A stretch of 64,000 bases of DNA from positions 350,038-414,037 of the forward strand of contig CH003381.1 in the NCBI GenBank assembly GCA_000149265.1, in the 5' to 3' direction. Below are positions 11,465 to 25,100 of the stretch, piece by piece. The translations under genes were made by a program, and so were the position numbers. The notes under the pieces are model-generated. The model did not search any database, had not been told where the DNA came from, and was given only the letters and a program-made list of their open reading frames with translations. Origin of the DNA: Ciona savignyi. Its lineage: Eukaryota; Chordata; Ascidiacea; Phlebobranchia; Cionidae. Positions within the stretch are counted from its first letter, which is position 1. Each line of letters opens with the position of its first letter.

Positions 11465-12943
11465 TCCTATCTTATAACCAGTTTGACTTTGCACCATTTT
11501 TCGAAAGTACGCATTGTTCATTCTATGTCAAAGAAAAAAAAAGGACATGTACAGTATTTGTAAAAATTCTGATTAACCTTACGATTGACATTACTAATAC
11601 AGGATAACGGCGTCTATTGACAGGTGTGTGCGAATGCTAGAGTTACCTTAACTTTTCAAGTATTAAATATAAACGAGATAGTGACAATGTATTTGATCAA
11701 AATTAATTTATTTTAATACTCTAATTGGGTAGATACGGCTTTGCTTTGGAAACAAGATTTGGTCGCATGGGATCCAACCGGTTATTAGCTTGTCAGATAT
11801 GTCATTGAACGTGAACACGAACGTTGCCAGATCCGGGGGTTAAATGACTTAAACCTAAATATAAATGTTCTCATTGTAAAAACTACAATAGCTCCAAGAA
11901 TGCTATTGTGGTAATGAGGTCATCCGGCGAATAACCAGTTTTATTACACCCTTCATTTCCCACCTATGGAGATAATATGAGTATCCTGCAGTAATGGACT
12001 AGTACTATCCCTGAATATACATGTCTTGCTACGGAGAGTATCTGATATACTTGTAAATACATTTATTTAACTCAGTTTCGTCACTATACATTTGGGTCTT
12101 TAGTTTTTGACCCTTCTTGGCCACTGGATCTTGGTTCAAAGGTTTTAAATTTTGCAAAAGTTAATCAGTCAAGATGTAAAATAATGACACAAAATGGCGG
12201 CAACAATTGTTTTGTTCGAGTTTTGCACAAGTCCCGTAGGGAAAACGGTTGTGTAGTCGAATGTTTAACACGACAATACAATTGTAAATTCTATACAACA
12301 AATGCTCATGGTGTCAAGCCCGTCAAGGTTTTAAAACTTAGCATGGTAAAATTGACTCGTCACGCAGGGTCACGTGAAGTCACGCAGTATTAGCGTTTTC
12401 CCTAGCTACACAGCAATAATATAGCATCACACAAGGGTTCAACAAATTTGATCACTACCTTTTTGACATTGTAGCTTTGTGCTCAAAGACTTCCGATGAA
12501 GCTTTTATTTGAACAACATAACACGTGAGCTAACAGTCCCCTGACCATAGCTCCAAACAAAAGACATTGTCCCCTTGAAACCAATCCCACAGTGCCAATA
12601 GCAAGGTAATAATGTGTGATGAGTGCTCAAGGATGGGCCATCACGTGAAAAGGATCCTTTTTTATCGGGTTATTTCTCAATACCTCGCTATATAATCCTT
12701 GGATACGAATTTTTTGACGATTTTAGATGTTTTTGACTGCAAGGCACGATCTAAATTAATAACTATTTTCGGATAATAATCTATTGAGATGTGATTTTAG
12801 AAAATAATTAAAAGGCAATTATTGTTTTTTTGGTTGGTAAAACTGCCACACTAATAATTCGGCCATTAGCTGACCGTGTTTATTTTGGAGTTTTTAGTAT
12901 TTCGCGTAATAATTATGATGATTTTTTTCCCAGAAAAACTCAT

Positions 12944-13035
12944 GGGTCCGTTATCACACGGGCAGTTGTCCGATTCCCTAACGCCCCGTCGAATACCAGA
13001 GCTATTGCACTGTGTTTAACACGGTAAAGACATTG
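12944..13035 (-). mobile_element. SINE fragment
   Basis: Keeps only the tail half ('gttatcacacgggcagttg', 'agagctattgcactgtg') of the SINE family, about 130 bp upstream of the LU-domain gene start. Confidence 0.45.
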
Positions 13036-13165
13036 CTACCTTTTTTAAACTATATCCACTGATCTAAGCGATATTTATTGACTCGTCTATCCACGGATAA
13101 CAACCTCGCATTAGTTTTCAAATAACTATTCGCAATTTTAAATTTTAGAGAAAATTAATTGAAAG

Positions 13166-16100
13166 ATGAAACTAGTTTTGGCGTTTTCTTTAATCCTTGC
13201 TGTTGTAACAGCACAAGAACCACAAACAGGTTGGTGTCTGTTCATTTTTATTTATTGTTAGACTGACTAATTTTTCTAGTTTTGAGCGATATTTCCAGAA
13301 AGTAATAAAACCGTTGTTGATTGTTTAGCTTGTATTAATAAAAGTCGGGTTAACCAATATTCCCTCAATTATTTACAGTGAAAATCTGGTTATGTAATTG
13401 TTTTAATCTAATTAAAAGCACAATGCCAATGTTAATTATTTTACATTTTTTATGTCGAGTCCGATTAAAATTCGAATAAAGTAGCATTCCTAAGCGTGTC
13501 AAAATCAAAACATTAAGTTTATGTTGATAAATGTACTGACTTTACCACAAAGGGTGTAAATGCGACGTAAGTAAAATTTTAAACACAAGTAGCGTACAAT
13601 CATGTTATGACGTTATATAGCGAAGTGTTCTTCACGCTGAAGTAAGCTCTTGGGGTGTTTGTTTAAGTCGATTCTTATCACCAAAGATATATGTTTCCAC
13701 GGGCATAAATAAGCAAAATTTTAGTTCGATATCCTTCCATCTATTATTCGATAATTATTTGTTTTATTTGTTTATTTGTTTTAATAATAAGATTAATGTA
13801 ATTATTTTTTATAAAATAAACAGTAACAAACGGACAAACTACATAAAGTAAAACAACCCCAATATAAATACATATAAAATGAAGTTTTAGAGAGGGCTGG
13901 CTCTCTATATCAACTTGATTCTCTCGTTTTACATAATGATTGTATTACCCAATCTTCCCCTCCCCAGGCCCGACATGTCTCGCTGGGATGTCCGGACCCA
14001 TGGAAGCCCCTCCTAAAACGGAGGTCGTATGTCAACCTGACGAGCTCTGCTCCACCTTCTACGGATCAGTGACAGTTAGTAAGTAGCCGGGAAATTGATC
14101 TTTCCGCCCTATCGGTTTTACAGTAGTTTTCCGTGTTTGACTGCCATGACAGGTGTATTCGTGCGGTAACGAATGATTCTTTCATGACGTGGTGATTTTA
14201 CCCATGTTTTTATGATTTTTTGCTCCATTGCGTTGATTGGTTGAATAAAGCCTGTATAGAACAGAATTAACAAAACATATTTTTTTCTTTGATTGAAGTA
14301 TCTAAATGATTTCCTAATTCTTTTCATTGAATGAGTGGCATATGCGTCTAGATTTTTTTGTTAAAATATACTTATGTTAACCACATGGGGTGGTAAAACA
14401 TGGGCACTAGAATCCATCAGATTACCTCGATTACGACTGAATACATATACGCTCTCTCCGGGTAATCGTTAGTTTGTTTCTTGTAAAATGTCTTACGTTC
14501 GTATCTTCCACTATCAAGAAACAAACATCTTCCAATCGGCGCACGAGCGTGTGTGCGAACCCGCTTTTCTTGAGTAGGCCTAATCTTTATAAACGCACAT
14601 TTTCTACAGACGGAACAGAAATGAGCGGCGCCATGACTGGATGCGTGAAAGCATTTGCTTGTGGGAACTGGGATTGCTCCACCCCGGAAGCGTTGGAGGC
14701 GATGAGTAACAATTCGGGGGTGGCAGTCACCTCGTGCTCTCGCTTCACCTGCTGCTACGGCGACCGGTGCAACGTGCCATATCGAAGTAAGTTATGGGAT
14801 AGTGCATTGGGCTTTATAACATGAAAAAAAATTACCCAATATTTAACGGCTAGTTACCAGAGTTATAGCCTAGAGATATTGCTACTTTTTGTACATTTAA
14901 TTTAGCCAGTGAGTTCAGGACAAGTGTCGTGGCTATGGATACAACTGACATATATGTAATTTCATTACCAAATAAAGTTAGTTTAATTAAAAAGTTTAGT
15001 AAAAAGATAAAACGCCACAACCATTTATAGACACTTTTAGTCGTGCTAATCGTCTGTAGTACACTGTCGTTTTGAACGATTTGGTGGCTGATTCAAATAC
15101 CGATTTCTCTATCAAAAATAGTTCTAGTGGCAAGCCCATTATGTGTTCGAAGCTTGGTTGAAAATAAAAAAAACTAACGGTTTTACAACACTAACAAATC
15201 TCAATTAATTTAAGCAATTTAATATATATTTTTACAACCGGGATTCCCCTTGAGCGAAAATTTCGATAATGCTTTTAGTTTTGTTTTGACTTTCAGGAAA
15301 ATAGTTTCTGCTTGCCTTACATACAATATAGGTTTTAGTCAAAATTATAGGACACATCGGTTATTGGTAATACATTTTTGCACCCGTTTTCACGTTTGTT
15401 GATAACGAAGGAATGAAAATGTGAATTAACTCTAAATTAAAAAAATGCTGTTTCTTACCAACTATTTCCCATAGAAACTGGACCAACTTGTTATGCTGGA
15501 ATCTCGCAACAGGGTGATGCTTCCCCAATGCTTGTCAAGATCAACTGCAAAGCAACCGAAGTCTGCGTTAATTTCTACGGCAACATGATGATCAGTAAGT
15601 TGGCCTTTTCATATTTTAAACAAATGAATAGTGTTGAGCCTTGAAACTGGGGTCGATTATTGCTTCTGCTATATAAGGGGTGGCCTATGGCAGTGCTACA
15701 ATAATTTATTGATCAAATAAAGGCCTACTACAACAGTGTTGCCTGTTGTCTGAAGCTTTGAATTTAAAATTTTTGTTTTTTGTTGACATATCTAAAATGT
15801 TGCTTACAATGCAACCCCACAAAGGAGAAACCCCTAAACATATCTGTTTTGTACAGACGGCACTAACCAAGCTGGAGCGATATCTGGATGTGCTGATGCT
15901 CTGACGTGCGGAACATACGATTGCTCCACCCCTGAAGCTGTGGCTGCATTCCGCAATGAATCTGGACTCGACGTGACATCTTGTGCAGGCCACCAGTGCT
16001 GCCACAACAATGAGTGCAACATGCCTTATCAAGGTGCGACTTTTTCTTGTGCAACACAACCGAAAGATGTCATTAAAAAAATTGAAATAAATATTTGCTG

Positions 16101-19100
16101 AAAGTTATTACAATAATCTTTTATATTTTGACTTCTTCATAACAGTTATCAAGATAGAGCGTGGATAAATTCCATGACCATCCACTTTTTTACTTATTTT
16201 AAATCTATTCACTTCTATATTGCACTCCACCAGGCCCACTATGTATGGAGGGCTTTGCAAATGCTGATGCCGGCACATACACTGAGAAAAGATGCAANNN
16301 NNNNNNNNNNNNNNNNNNNNNNNNNNNNNNNNNNNNNNNNNNNNNNNNNNNNNNNNNNNNNNNNNNNNNNNNNNNNNNNNNNNNNNNNNNNNNNNNNTAT
16401 GTAATTAATATACATTGGTGAGATGCCGATCATTATTTTATCATCAAACCAACACCTCACCAATAATCACAAACAGTATTCTTAATTTCAATATTGCTTT
16501 AAAAATGGTTCAACAGAACCACCTTATTGTTTTGTTTATAATATCACTGTAGGTGTTACGACATTATCAATTTTTTTTCAGTTATTTTGAATGATATCTT
16601 GCCATCTTAATTTGTTTACTATGTTTTATCCCCGTAAACGATGAAATGCAAGGGTCGTTATCACATGGGCAATCGTCTTTCATTCACCGACATGTTAACA
16701 GAGCTTTTGCAGTGTGTCAACCTATTAATCTTCTACAATCAGTTGATCTGCCTAAAATCTTGGCCAAATACACAACCAACAATATGACGCTTACTAATTG
16801 TTTAAGCCACACAGTTGGACTTACCTTCAAAACTGGTTTATTTTGTATTGTATTGAGATAACATCCCTATGTTTTTTTAGGCATCCCTAATTAATTAAAA
16901 AGTTTTGTTAATTCCTTATATTTTTCCTTCCAGGCACCTCATGCCCAACCATACTTGAAAACGGTAAGACTAAAGTTTTTATTTCATTTACATTAAAATG
17001 GAAAGTTAACATTATCATAATGATTCCTTTCATATTGTGGTGGCTGCGGTATTAGCTGTTATTCCTCTGGCGTGTTTGGGTTGTACTTGTTTTTTCTTTA
17101 ACTTTAAATGATTTATTAGTATCCATTGAATCAAGGAAGGTATTTTTAGTACCCTTACAGATGGGTGGATATTAAACCCAGAACCCATACAATGCATGCT
17201 AGCTTTGTCCCCCTACATATGAGGTATGACACAAAGAAATGTGACTAGTGAATGGTACATTACATTGTAATGTAAAATGTAATATAGTGGACGGTATTCA
17301 TGAGATTACCTTATACTGCACAGTTGACTTAAAGGATTGCAGTTCATGTAGTGTTGAGTTGATTGTTGAATGATGTCCAACCAACGACCTTTTCCACAGA
17401 CCTTCCCCTCTTTTCCAAGTGTTCCCTCCGTACCGCATATGAGAAAGCCACCAGCTGCATGTCGGTCTTCTTCAAGCATGCTCCATTCACCAGCACCGAT
17501 ACTTGCAAGTGCGTACACATTTCTATATATTGTGTATGTCAAAACAAATTGTGAATAGGGTAAATTTTGTCTAAAAACTATGATATCTACCATTCATCCA
17601 TGTTTTTTCCATGGATGGCACAGTGTCAAAAATTAGACAAAAGTTAAAACTTATAAATAAGCAAACCCATATTTTGACAGATCAAAGTACGTTGAAGCAA
17701 GCCATTGTTTTGCCGATGTGTTGACCATGTGTCAAGAGGGCTTCTGTGACAGTTTGTTCGCCTTCATTCCTGGGTCACATAAAATGCTTAAGGTATTTTG
17801 TTGGTTTGGATTTTAAAGTTTTTGTAGTTTTATTTGACAAACTGGTCAGCTTATATGTGTTGTGGTTTGTTAATTAAAAGTAAAGGGTTTCAAACCAGCT
17901 GCCGAACCAGTTGTTGAGTGTTTAGCAGGGCTTGGACATTGCTCGAACACAGTGGTTTAAAGGGTTGAACAAAAACTGTATGTTTCAACACACTGCAATA
18001 CCTTCAATAGCCTTTTTGAAAGCACTAAGTAATCTCACAATTAATGTGCTATAATACCCGATTTTTAAGGTGAAAAACTATCCTGTCCCTTTTCAATTAA
18101 GAATAAAGATGATAATCGAAAATATCATTGGTGGTTTGCAGGCCGTTAAAAGGTTTTTAGATTAAAACTAGCCATTAGCCAAATGGTAGTGTCCTTGGGC
18201 AAGGCACTTGGCCAACATCACCTGAGCCCAATGGAATAACGGGTTAAACTTAAACTAAAAAGAAGTTGACAATATTCAACACACAGCAATAGCTGGTAAC
18301 TCTGGCGCCAAGTTCATCTGACCATTACCTATGTTAAAACCCCATTTATATACCATTCACCTAGAAGAAACATGAACATCCTATTGTAATCCTTAAAATA
18401 TTGTCAGATGATGGCTGAGCACCTGAAGCAGTCGAGCGCTGAGATGTCGACGAAGGTTTGCAGCATGGAGTCAATGGAGGAGATGATGAATGGAATGATG
18501 CAGATGATGGGATCAATGGGCCAGATGGAGTCCTCTGTATGCGATGCGACACTCAGGGAAGACATTGGCAAGTGGAGCCAGGAACTCATGAAGAAGCACA
18601 TGGAAGCCAAGACGCACGAGGATATCTGCAGGTACGGATGAAGAGCTTTATTTAGGCAATGTTCGTTAAGTGACTTGGCCAAAGACACACTGACTAGCTA
18701 GCTACCAGTTTCGAACCTGCAACCATTTGGCCAAAAGGCGTCGCATTAAACCAGCAAGGTAATCGATCTCACTTGAATGAAAAGAAACACTGCAATAGCT
18801 CTCCAATATCCCATCCATTTTCAATAAAAAAAATTCATTTCAGCTCCACTGAGCAGTTCTACACCATGCTTATCACTGCTGTCAAATCCCGCTGCAACTT
18901 TGAGAAGATCCGAGATTTGATCTCTCAGCCACTTTTGGCCGAATACCTCATCAAAATGTCGAACATCGTCATCAACCTTATTTCCAACGACCAAGTCCCA
19001 GGTTGTGAAGGTGAGTTGGTCTTATTAACAAGAGTAGCTGAACAATTCATGTTTTCAGTCAATGTCAAAGGGACATTTAAAGTGGGAACCCAACTTTGAA

Positions 19101-22100
19101 TGAACAAATTGCTGTGCACTGAAATGACTAATTTTTTAAGTATTTTTCACTACTCATTCCAGATTGTTTGAAACTGAACTAAAATATAAGTAAAGTTGCA
19201 ATGTTGCATAATCTTTTGCACTAAAGCTATTTTATATTCTTTTTTATTTGAATACTCTTATTGCAGGACCTAAGTGCATTGCCGGCATCACCAGAATGGG
19301 TGAAACCACCCCCAAATTTATGAAGGAGTGCAGGTACAACGAGGTGTGCAGCACCTTCTATGGCACTATTAACATGAGTAAGTTCCCTATTATTCTTGTT
19401 GTCTACTTTTGCTTAACTTGATCCAATTTTTTAATATTTTTTTCTTATTTTTTATGTAATAACTTACTTTTTTTCACTTCTACATTGTAAAAGTCCCACA
19501 ACAATTTTTTAATACACTACCAATTAGCTATTTGCCATACAATAAGCAAGTTATTTAGTCAAACTATAATACTCTTCAGTATAATCCAACAAAATGAAAT
19601 TCCAGACGGCAAGGACGAAGCAGGAGCTCTGACAGGATGTATTGTGAAGGAAGCATGCGGGGCATGGGATTGCTCAACCCCTGCGGGAGTTGCTGATATG
19701 AGGAACTCCTCTGGACTCAACATCACCTCGTGTGACCGCTTTGAATGCTGCTCCAAAGAAGGATGCAACGTACCGTACCAAGGTGATTTGTGTAGTTAGT
19801 ATAGAAGGTTTCATTTATCTGAGTAGCAATTATTTACTGGATAGCAGTAAATTCTTCAGTAAATTTAGTCCTTTCTGCCATCAAAACAGTCTAGTGATTG
19901 ATCATTCTGGAGTTAATCATGAAACCAAAATTGATTTGTTGATGATTTTTTTGGATCTGTTTGGAAAGTGTTGATTTTCGATGTTCACTACATAGTATTC
20001 TTTCTTAATATTTTATTCCAACAAAATTAATGGTCTTTTTGGTATTTATTTCTAGTCTTTGTATGTTACCACAAACCCACACATACCAATGTAATATACC
20101 CATTAATATTCCACCGTACCAAAGGTACTTTATGTAATGTCTGGTTTAGAAAGTCATATTAGTGACCAGTCTTTGTTTAACCCAACAAAATTTTAATGAG
20201 TTGAATCAATGTTTGTTCGGGTGATTATGCAAATGGCTTGCGAGAAAAAAATCCAGCTGAATAGTCCGACATGCTGTTACTATGTCGTGAATTCTGAATT
20301 TAAATCTTTTCAATTCCAGGACCAATGTGTTATGAAGGAGCTGCTAATGCCACTGATGGCTACCTCCAAGAGAAGCGATGTCAGTTCGGTGAAGACTGCA
20401 GCACTTACTACGTCTCTGGCTTCGACGGTAAGTCAAAACAAAAGCGAACACACTAAAAGAAAGAGGTATAAAAATTAAAACATAATGGTTATAAATTTAG
20501 AACATTGAATGGAAAAACGACACAACTATGAAAAACATTTTATTTAATATTTAAATAATTGAATTACTATGTTGTACAATTGTATACCAAAAAGCAACCC
20601 CCTAAAATAAAATAACTTAATTAATCACCCCCTTCAACCCAGAGCAAGGCAATGCACAGAAGGGAGCTTTCCTTGGTTGTCAGAAGAAAGACATCTGCTC
20701 CTATGATTGTTCCGCCCCGGAGTTCATCGCTGGGTTGAAGAACGCTTCTGGTTACGATGTGCGCACATGTGAAAAATCTTCCTGCTGTAGTGACAACCTT
20801 TGCAACGTGCCTGTTATGAAAGGTTGGTATGGAGCAATGAAGGGTGTGAAACGAGATCGTTTCAAATCAAATAAAAATGATTGATTACTTTAAATGCGAG
20901 TTTAATTATTTAATTTGTACTAGCTTCAAATAACTAATGTATGTACTAATGTATGTACTAATGTATGTAAGATCTTTACCCAGTGACGCATAAAATTAGC
21001 ATTTTAAAAAGATAAAACAGTCGCTAAGAACTTGACATAAACATGAACAAACGTAATAACAACTTAACTTTTCCTGACACAATATTATTTTTGGCAGATC
21101 CTGCTTGCCCCACTATTATGGAGAATGGTAAGTTAATTTGGTAGCCCTATTTAATTGTGTTCATTGAACATATGTCATCTCGAATTATTGACTTTGACAT
21201 TAGGAAGTCAAGGAAAAGTTTAATTTATGTAACCTGTGTTTTGCTAAGACTTTGGTACAATGGCATGTTATAAATCATGTTTATAATTTCTCCCCACCGG
21301 TAAATTAAAGACCAAACTACTGGAGGATTTTTTTTAAATTCTTTTTTTTTATTTAGTTTTCACCCGACAACCCCCTTTCCTCCTTACCATGCAGACCTAC
21401 CATTGTTTTCCAACTGCACCCTACGAAGCACTTACGAGAAAGGTGCGAGGTGCATGGCCATCTTCATGATGGATGCCCCATTCCAATCTGAATATCACTG
21501 CAAGTAAGTAATGGTCTGTATGTGGGTGATAAAGAGGTGTGTGATAACATAATGCTGAGTTGCCACAACAAATCAACAACCTAATAAGCACAAGAAAAAT
21601 TACAAAAATAATTAGAAACTTCGCTAACCTTTTTACACCCAATAAAAACAGAAATCGCTTCATGGCATCGGCACACTGCATGGCAGAGGTGATGACAGCC
21701 TGCCAAGGAGGCTTCTGTGAAAGTTTGTTTGCTTACATCCCTGGTGCACGGGCCACTATTGCGGTAAGTTGACTTGTAATTGTCCAGCCGTGTAGGGGGA
21801 TAAGGGTTAAAGGTTATGATCAGACAAGTGCTTTGATTAATTTTCACCCTGACCGGTCTATGTGCAATTGTATCCCCAAAAGTTCAAATAAAATTGTTAA
21901 ACAATTGCCATATTAATATTAATACACACCGCAATAGAGCAAACGAACTGATTGCGGCCACTAAGTATTCTGTTATCTTCTTATTATGTCCATCCACATA
22001 TCTTGGTGGATTAGTGTGTCGCCTTTCAGCCGAAGGATTGTAGGTACGAAACTGGTCGCTCGCTAGTCGGTTGTGTCTTTCGGCAAGGCACTTAACATAC

Positions 22101-25100
22101 ATTGCCTGAACCCAGCGGATTAATGGGTTCTTCTAAATTGAAGGAACTAAATCATACACAACAAAATTTAAAGGAACTAAATCATACACAACACACTGTG
22201 ATAGCCCTGTTAACCCAACTGAGGGCGAGGTGATCTGTTGATTGCCCATGTGTTAACCTCCTTGATTTTCCAATTCACAATAAACATGAATATCCTATCA
22301 CATGACCATAATTTTCCAAATATCCACATTCTCCAACGATTTCTTTTCCTAAACATTAAATTCCTTATCGAACAATTCCTAAATATCTCAACCACCACCA
22401 GATGGTAGCAGAAGGTATGAGGTCGGCTGCACCAATGATTGCCGACCAGGTGTGCAGTGGCAAGGTGTTGGAGCAGCTGCTAAGCGGGGTGCAACCACCA
22501 TTTGGCATCGGCGAGCCAGTGTGCGATAACATGGTGTTGGATGATATGCATCACTGGGTTGTTATGCTGGTCAAACAGCATACGGAAGCCACCACTCACG
22601 CTGACCTCTGCAAGTATGTGGTTATGCTATGTGTCACTACAAATGTTACTACAAATATGCCACTATAGTTCGTAGTATGTCTGCAAGTACGTGGCCTGTG
22701 TGGTTTACCTTGTATTCTTATATCACTACATAGTCTGACGCTGGTGGTTGCTAAACCAGTTGTGTTTGTTTCATTTTGTTTAGTTTAATACAATCTGCTG
22801 ATGGATGTCAAAAAATAAGGGTTTCCAGGCGGCTAGTTCCGTTGTAAAATGCCTAACCTTCAGACCTTCAGTATTGTTGAAATAAAACCAGCTGCTAGCT
22901 AATTGATTGGTGTCGTTGGACAAGGTTCTATGCGGACAGTGGTTGAATCCAACGAATTATAATAGGTTAAACAAAGACTGCATTATCTCCATTGTATTAA
23001 ACTGTACCAACTTCAGTCACTTGATTGTGCTCACTAGGTTGTCAGTTTAATTATTCTTTTTGATGACTGTTTTTTATTCGCCTGGTGTTTATGGTATAAA
23101 AATTCCTCATCATCTCATTATCTACTGCCGATCGATTTACCCAACCCCACCCCTCATGCATAGAACCACTGAGGACTTTTTCTCCAAAGTTGTCGAAGCC
23201 GCAAAAACCCGCTGCAACTTGGAAAGAATCCGCGATTTAGTCCCACACCCAGAGTTGGGTGAATACCTTGTCAAGATGTCGAACATCATCATCGACCTTA
23301 TTTCCAACGACCAAGTTCCAGGTTGTGAAGGTGAGTTATTCTTAGTAGCTGAACACGTCGTGTTTTCAGTCCAACGTCAAAGGGACATTGTAAGTGGGAA
23401 CCTAACTCTGAATAAACAAATTGCTGTGCACTGAAATGACTAATTTTTAAGTGTCAAATGCTCGGTTGACTTCACTAAGACCATTGTTATATAAAATTGT
23501 GTACATGTTTCGGACTGGTGGACTTATTAGCCACCTGACCACTCTAAAATGACTAGTTTATCTGATCGAAATAATAAAAATCTGTGAGCATCTATTACAA
23601 ACCACTAAACCAATACCATCACCATCAGTCTTTCAGCACACGGTGGGGGTTTAAACACATAGTGGGATCATAATATTGATTATCGATTACTTAATGTGAT
23701 TTTAAATTATGCATTGGAACAAACAATAAAACTTTATTTTGAGCATGTAGTGTGTTGTAAAATACATACCCAGCCATAACGCTTAAATATTCCCCTCTAA
23801 CTAATGTTATAAATGGGATCCCCACCTCCCAGCTGAAGTCACAATGATGCAGTGCCCCGAGGTGCCGGAATCCGCATGTGGAAGACAACTCAACGAGGCA
23901 TGGCTCTGTGACTACATCTCATGGAGGATCACATTCATGCACAAGTGGGCGCCAAAGTTCCTCTCGTGGGCGTAAGTAACTTTTTTATTTTATTTTCAAT
24001 ACTCTGGGTTCAAAAGATCATGTGATGATCATGAACAGTGACGACTAGCCGCAACCAGGACTTTCTCCATCCAAATTCTTTTTATTATACAACATGATCA
24101 CAATGTTTTGTTTTATTATACTTTACAAATACCAAAACGACAGCTGCTGTAGCACATCATATTTACACATACATATGGCATAATCTAACATTGTAAGCTT
24201 ACGACACATAGTAATAGTTTCAGCTTTCATACCTGGACAAATAATCCCACTCTGCCCTTTTTTGTAATTTAATTATTGGCCCCACGTCCGTTATTGTATT
24301 GAAAAAAACAAACAAACAAAACGCATTTCCAGGTCGAGCAACAGCATGCTCGATATTGACATGCCAATGACGCCAGAATGCCGTCAATTCGCTGTGAAAT
24401 GCAAGACCGAAGGGATGATGGGTAAAGTGAAGGACATGTTTGGCTGTGATATCCCGTACTGCAAGGATGGCAAATGTAAGTTTCGGGACTAAATTGTCTG
24501 TAACGTTTGTGGGGGGGGGGGGGTGCTAATTGAAATTTTATGACGGTAATTAACATCGGGGAGGAATAATGTAGTGGTTTCGGGTTACCAAAGCTAGTAC
24601 AGTATGTTTTTATTTCAATATTTTGCAGTTTTTAATTTTTTGGCCCAGTGGATTAATCGGTTTAATCAAAACTGAAAGTAACGTTTATCGTATACAAACA
24701 CACTGCAATATCCCAGGTTAAACTGACTATGTGTACTTTGCGGTAGCAATGAATATCTCGCGTTCATTGTCGTGTTACAGCAGTTTTTACAGTTTGTTGC
24801 ACATTGATATTTGTACAGTTTAAGGGGAACCCGTTATTCCATTGGGTTCCGGCGATATCCGCTAAGTGCTTTGCTCAAGGATTCAATCGTCTTGCCAGCG
24901 TCTGGTTTCGATAGAATAACATTTTCGGCTGCCTTCAGACCACCGACGTTTTTTATCGATTACGCTGTTAACTATCTAACACTGGGAAAAGACAAAAGTA
25001 TCTTCGTATAATAAACAAAAATCAGAACAAAACTACGTTCCTAAAAGTTAAAATAAGTTGCCTCTTCCCTACAGACTCAAGCAGCGCCGGTCTCAGCGTT

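Larger units (their letters stand above)
9673..13165. other. Intergenic region
   Basis: No coding exon can be supported. It holds a heavily decayed SINE (about 9950-10170), a SINE fragment interrupted by a hAT MITE (11107-11464), a further SINE fragment (about 12944-13035) and otherwise AT-rich unique DNA. The promoter of the LU-domain gene should lie near its right end, but I see no clear TATA box. Short ORFs here show no family features. Confidence 0.6.

Noticed and set aside
24505-24520. Poly-G run as a regulatory quadruplex
   Set aside because: A single homopolymer run of about 13 G in an intron; slippage or sequencing noise is the simpler explanation.
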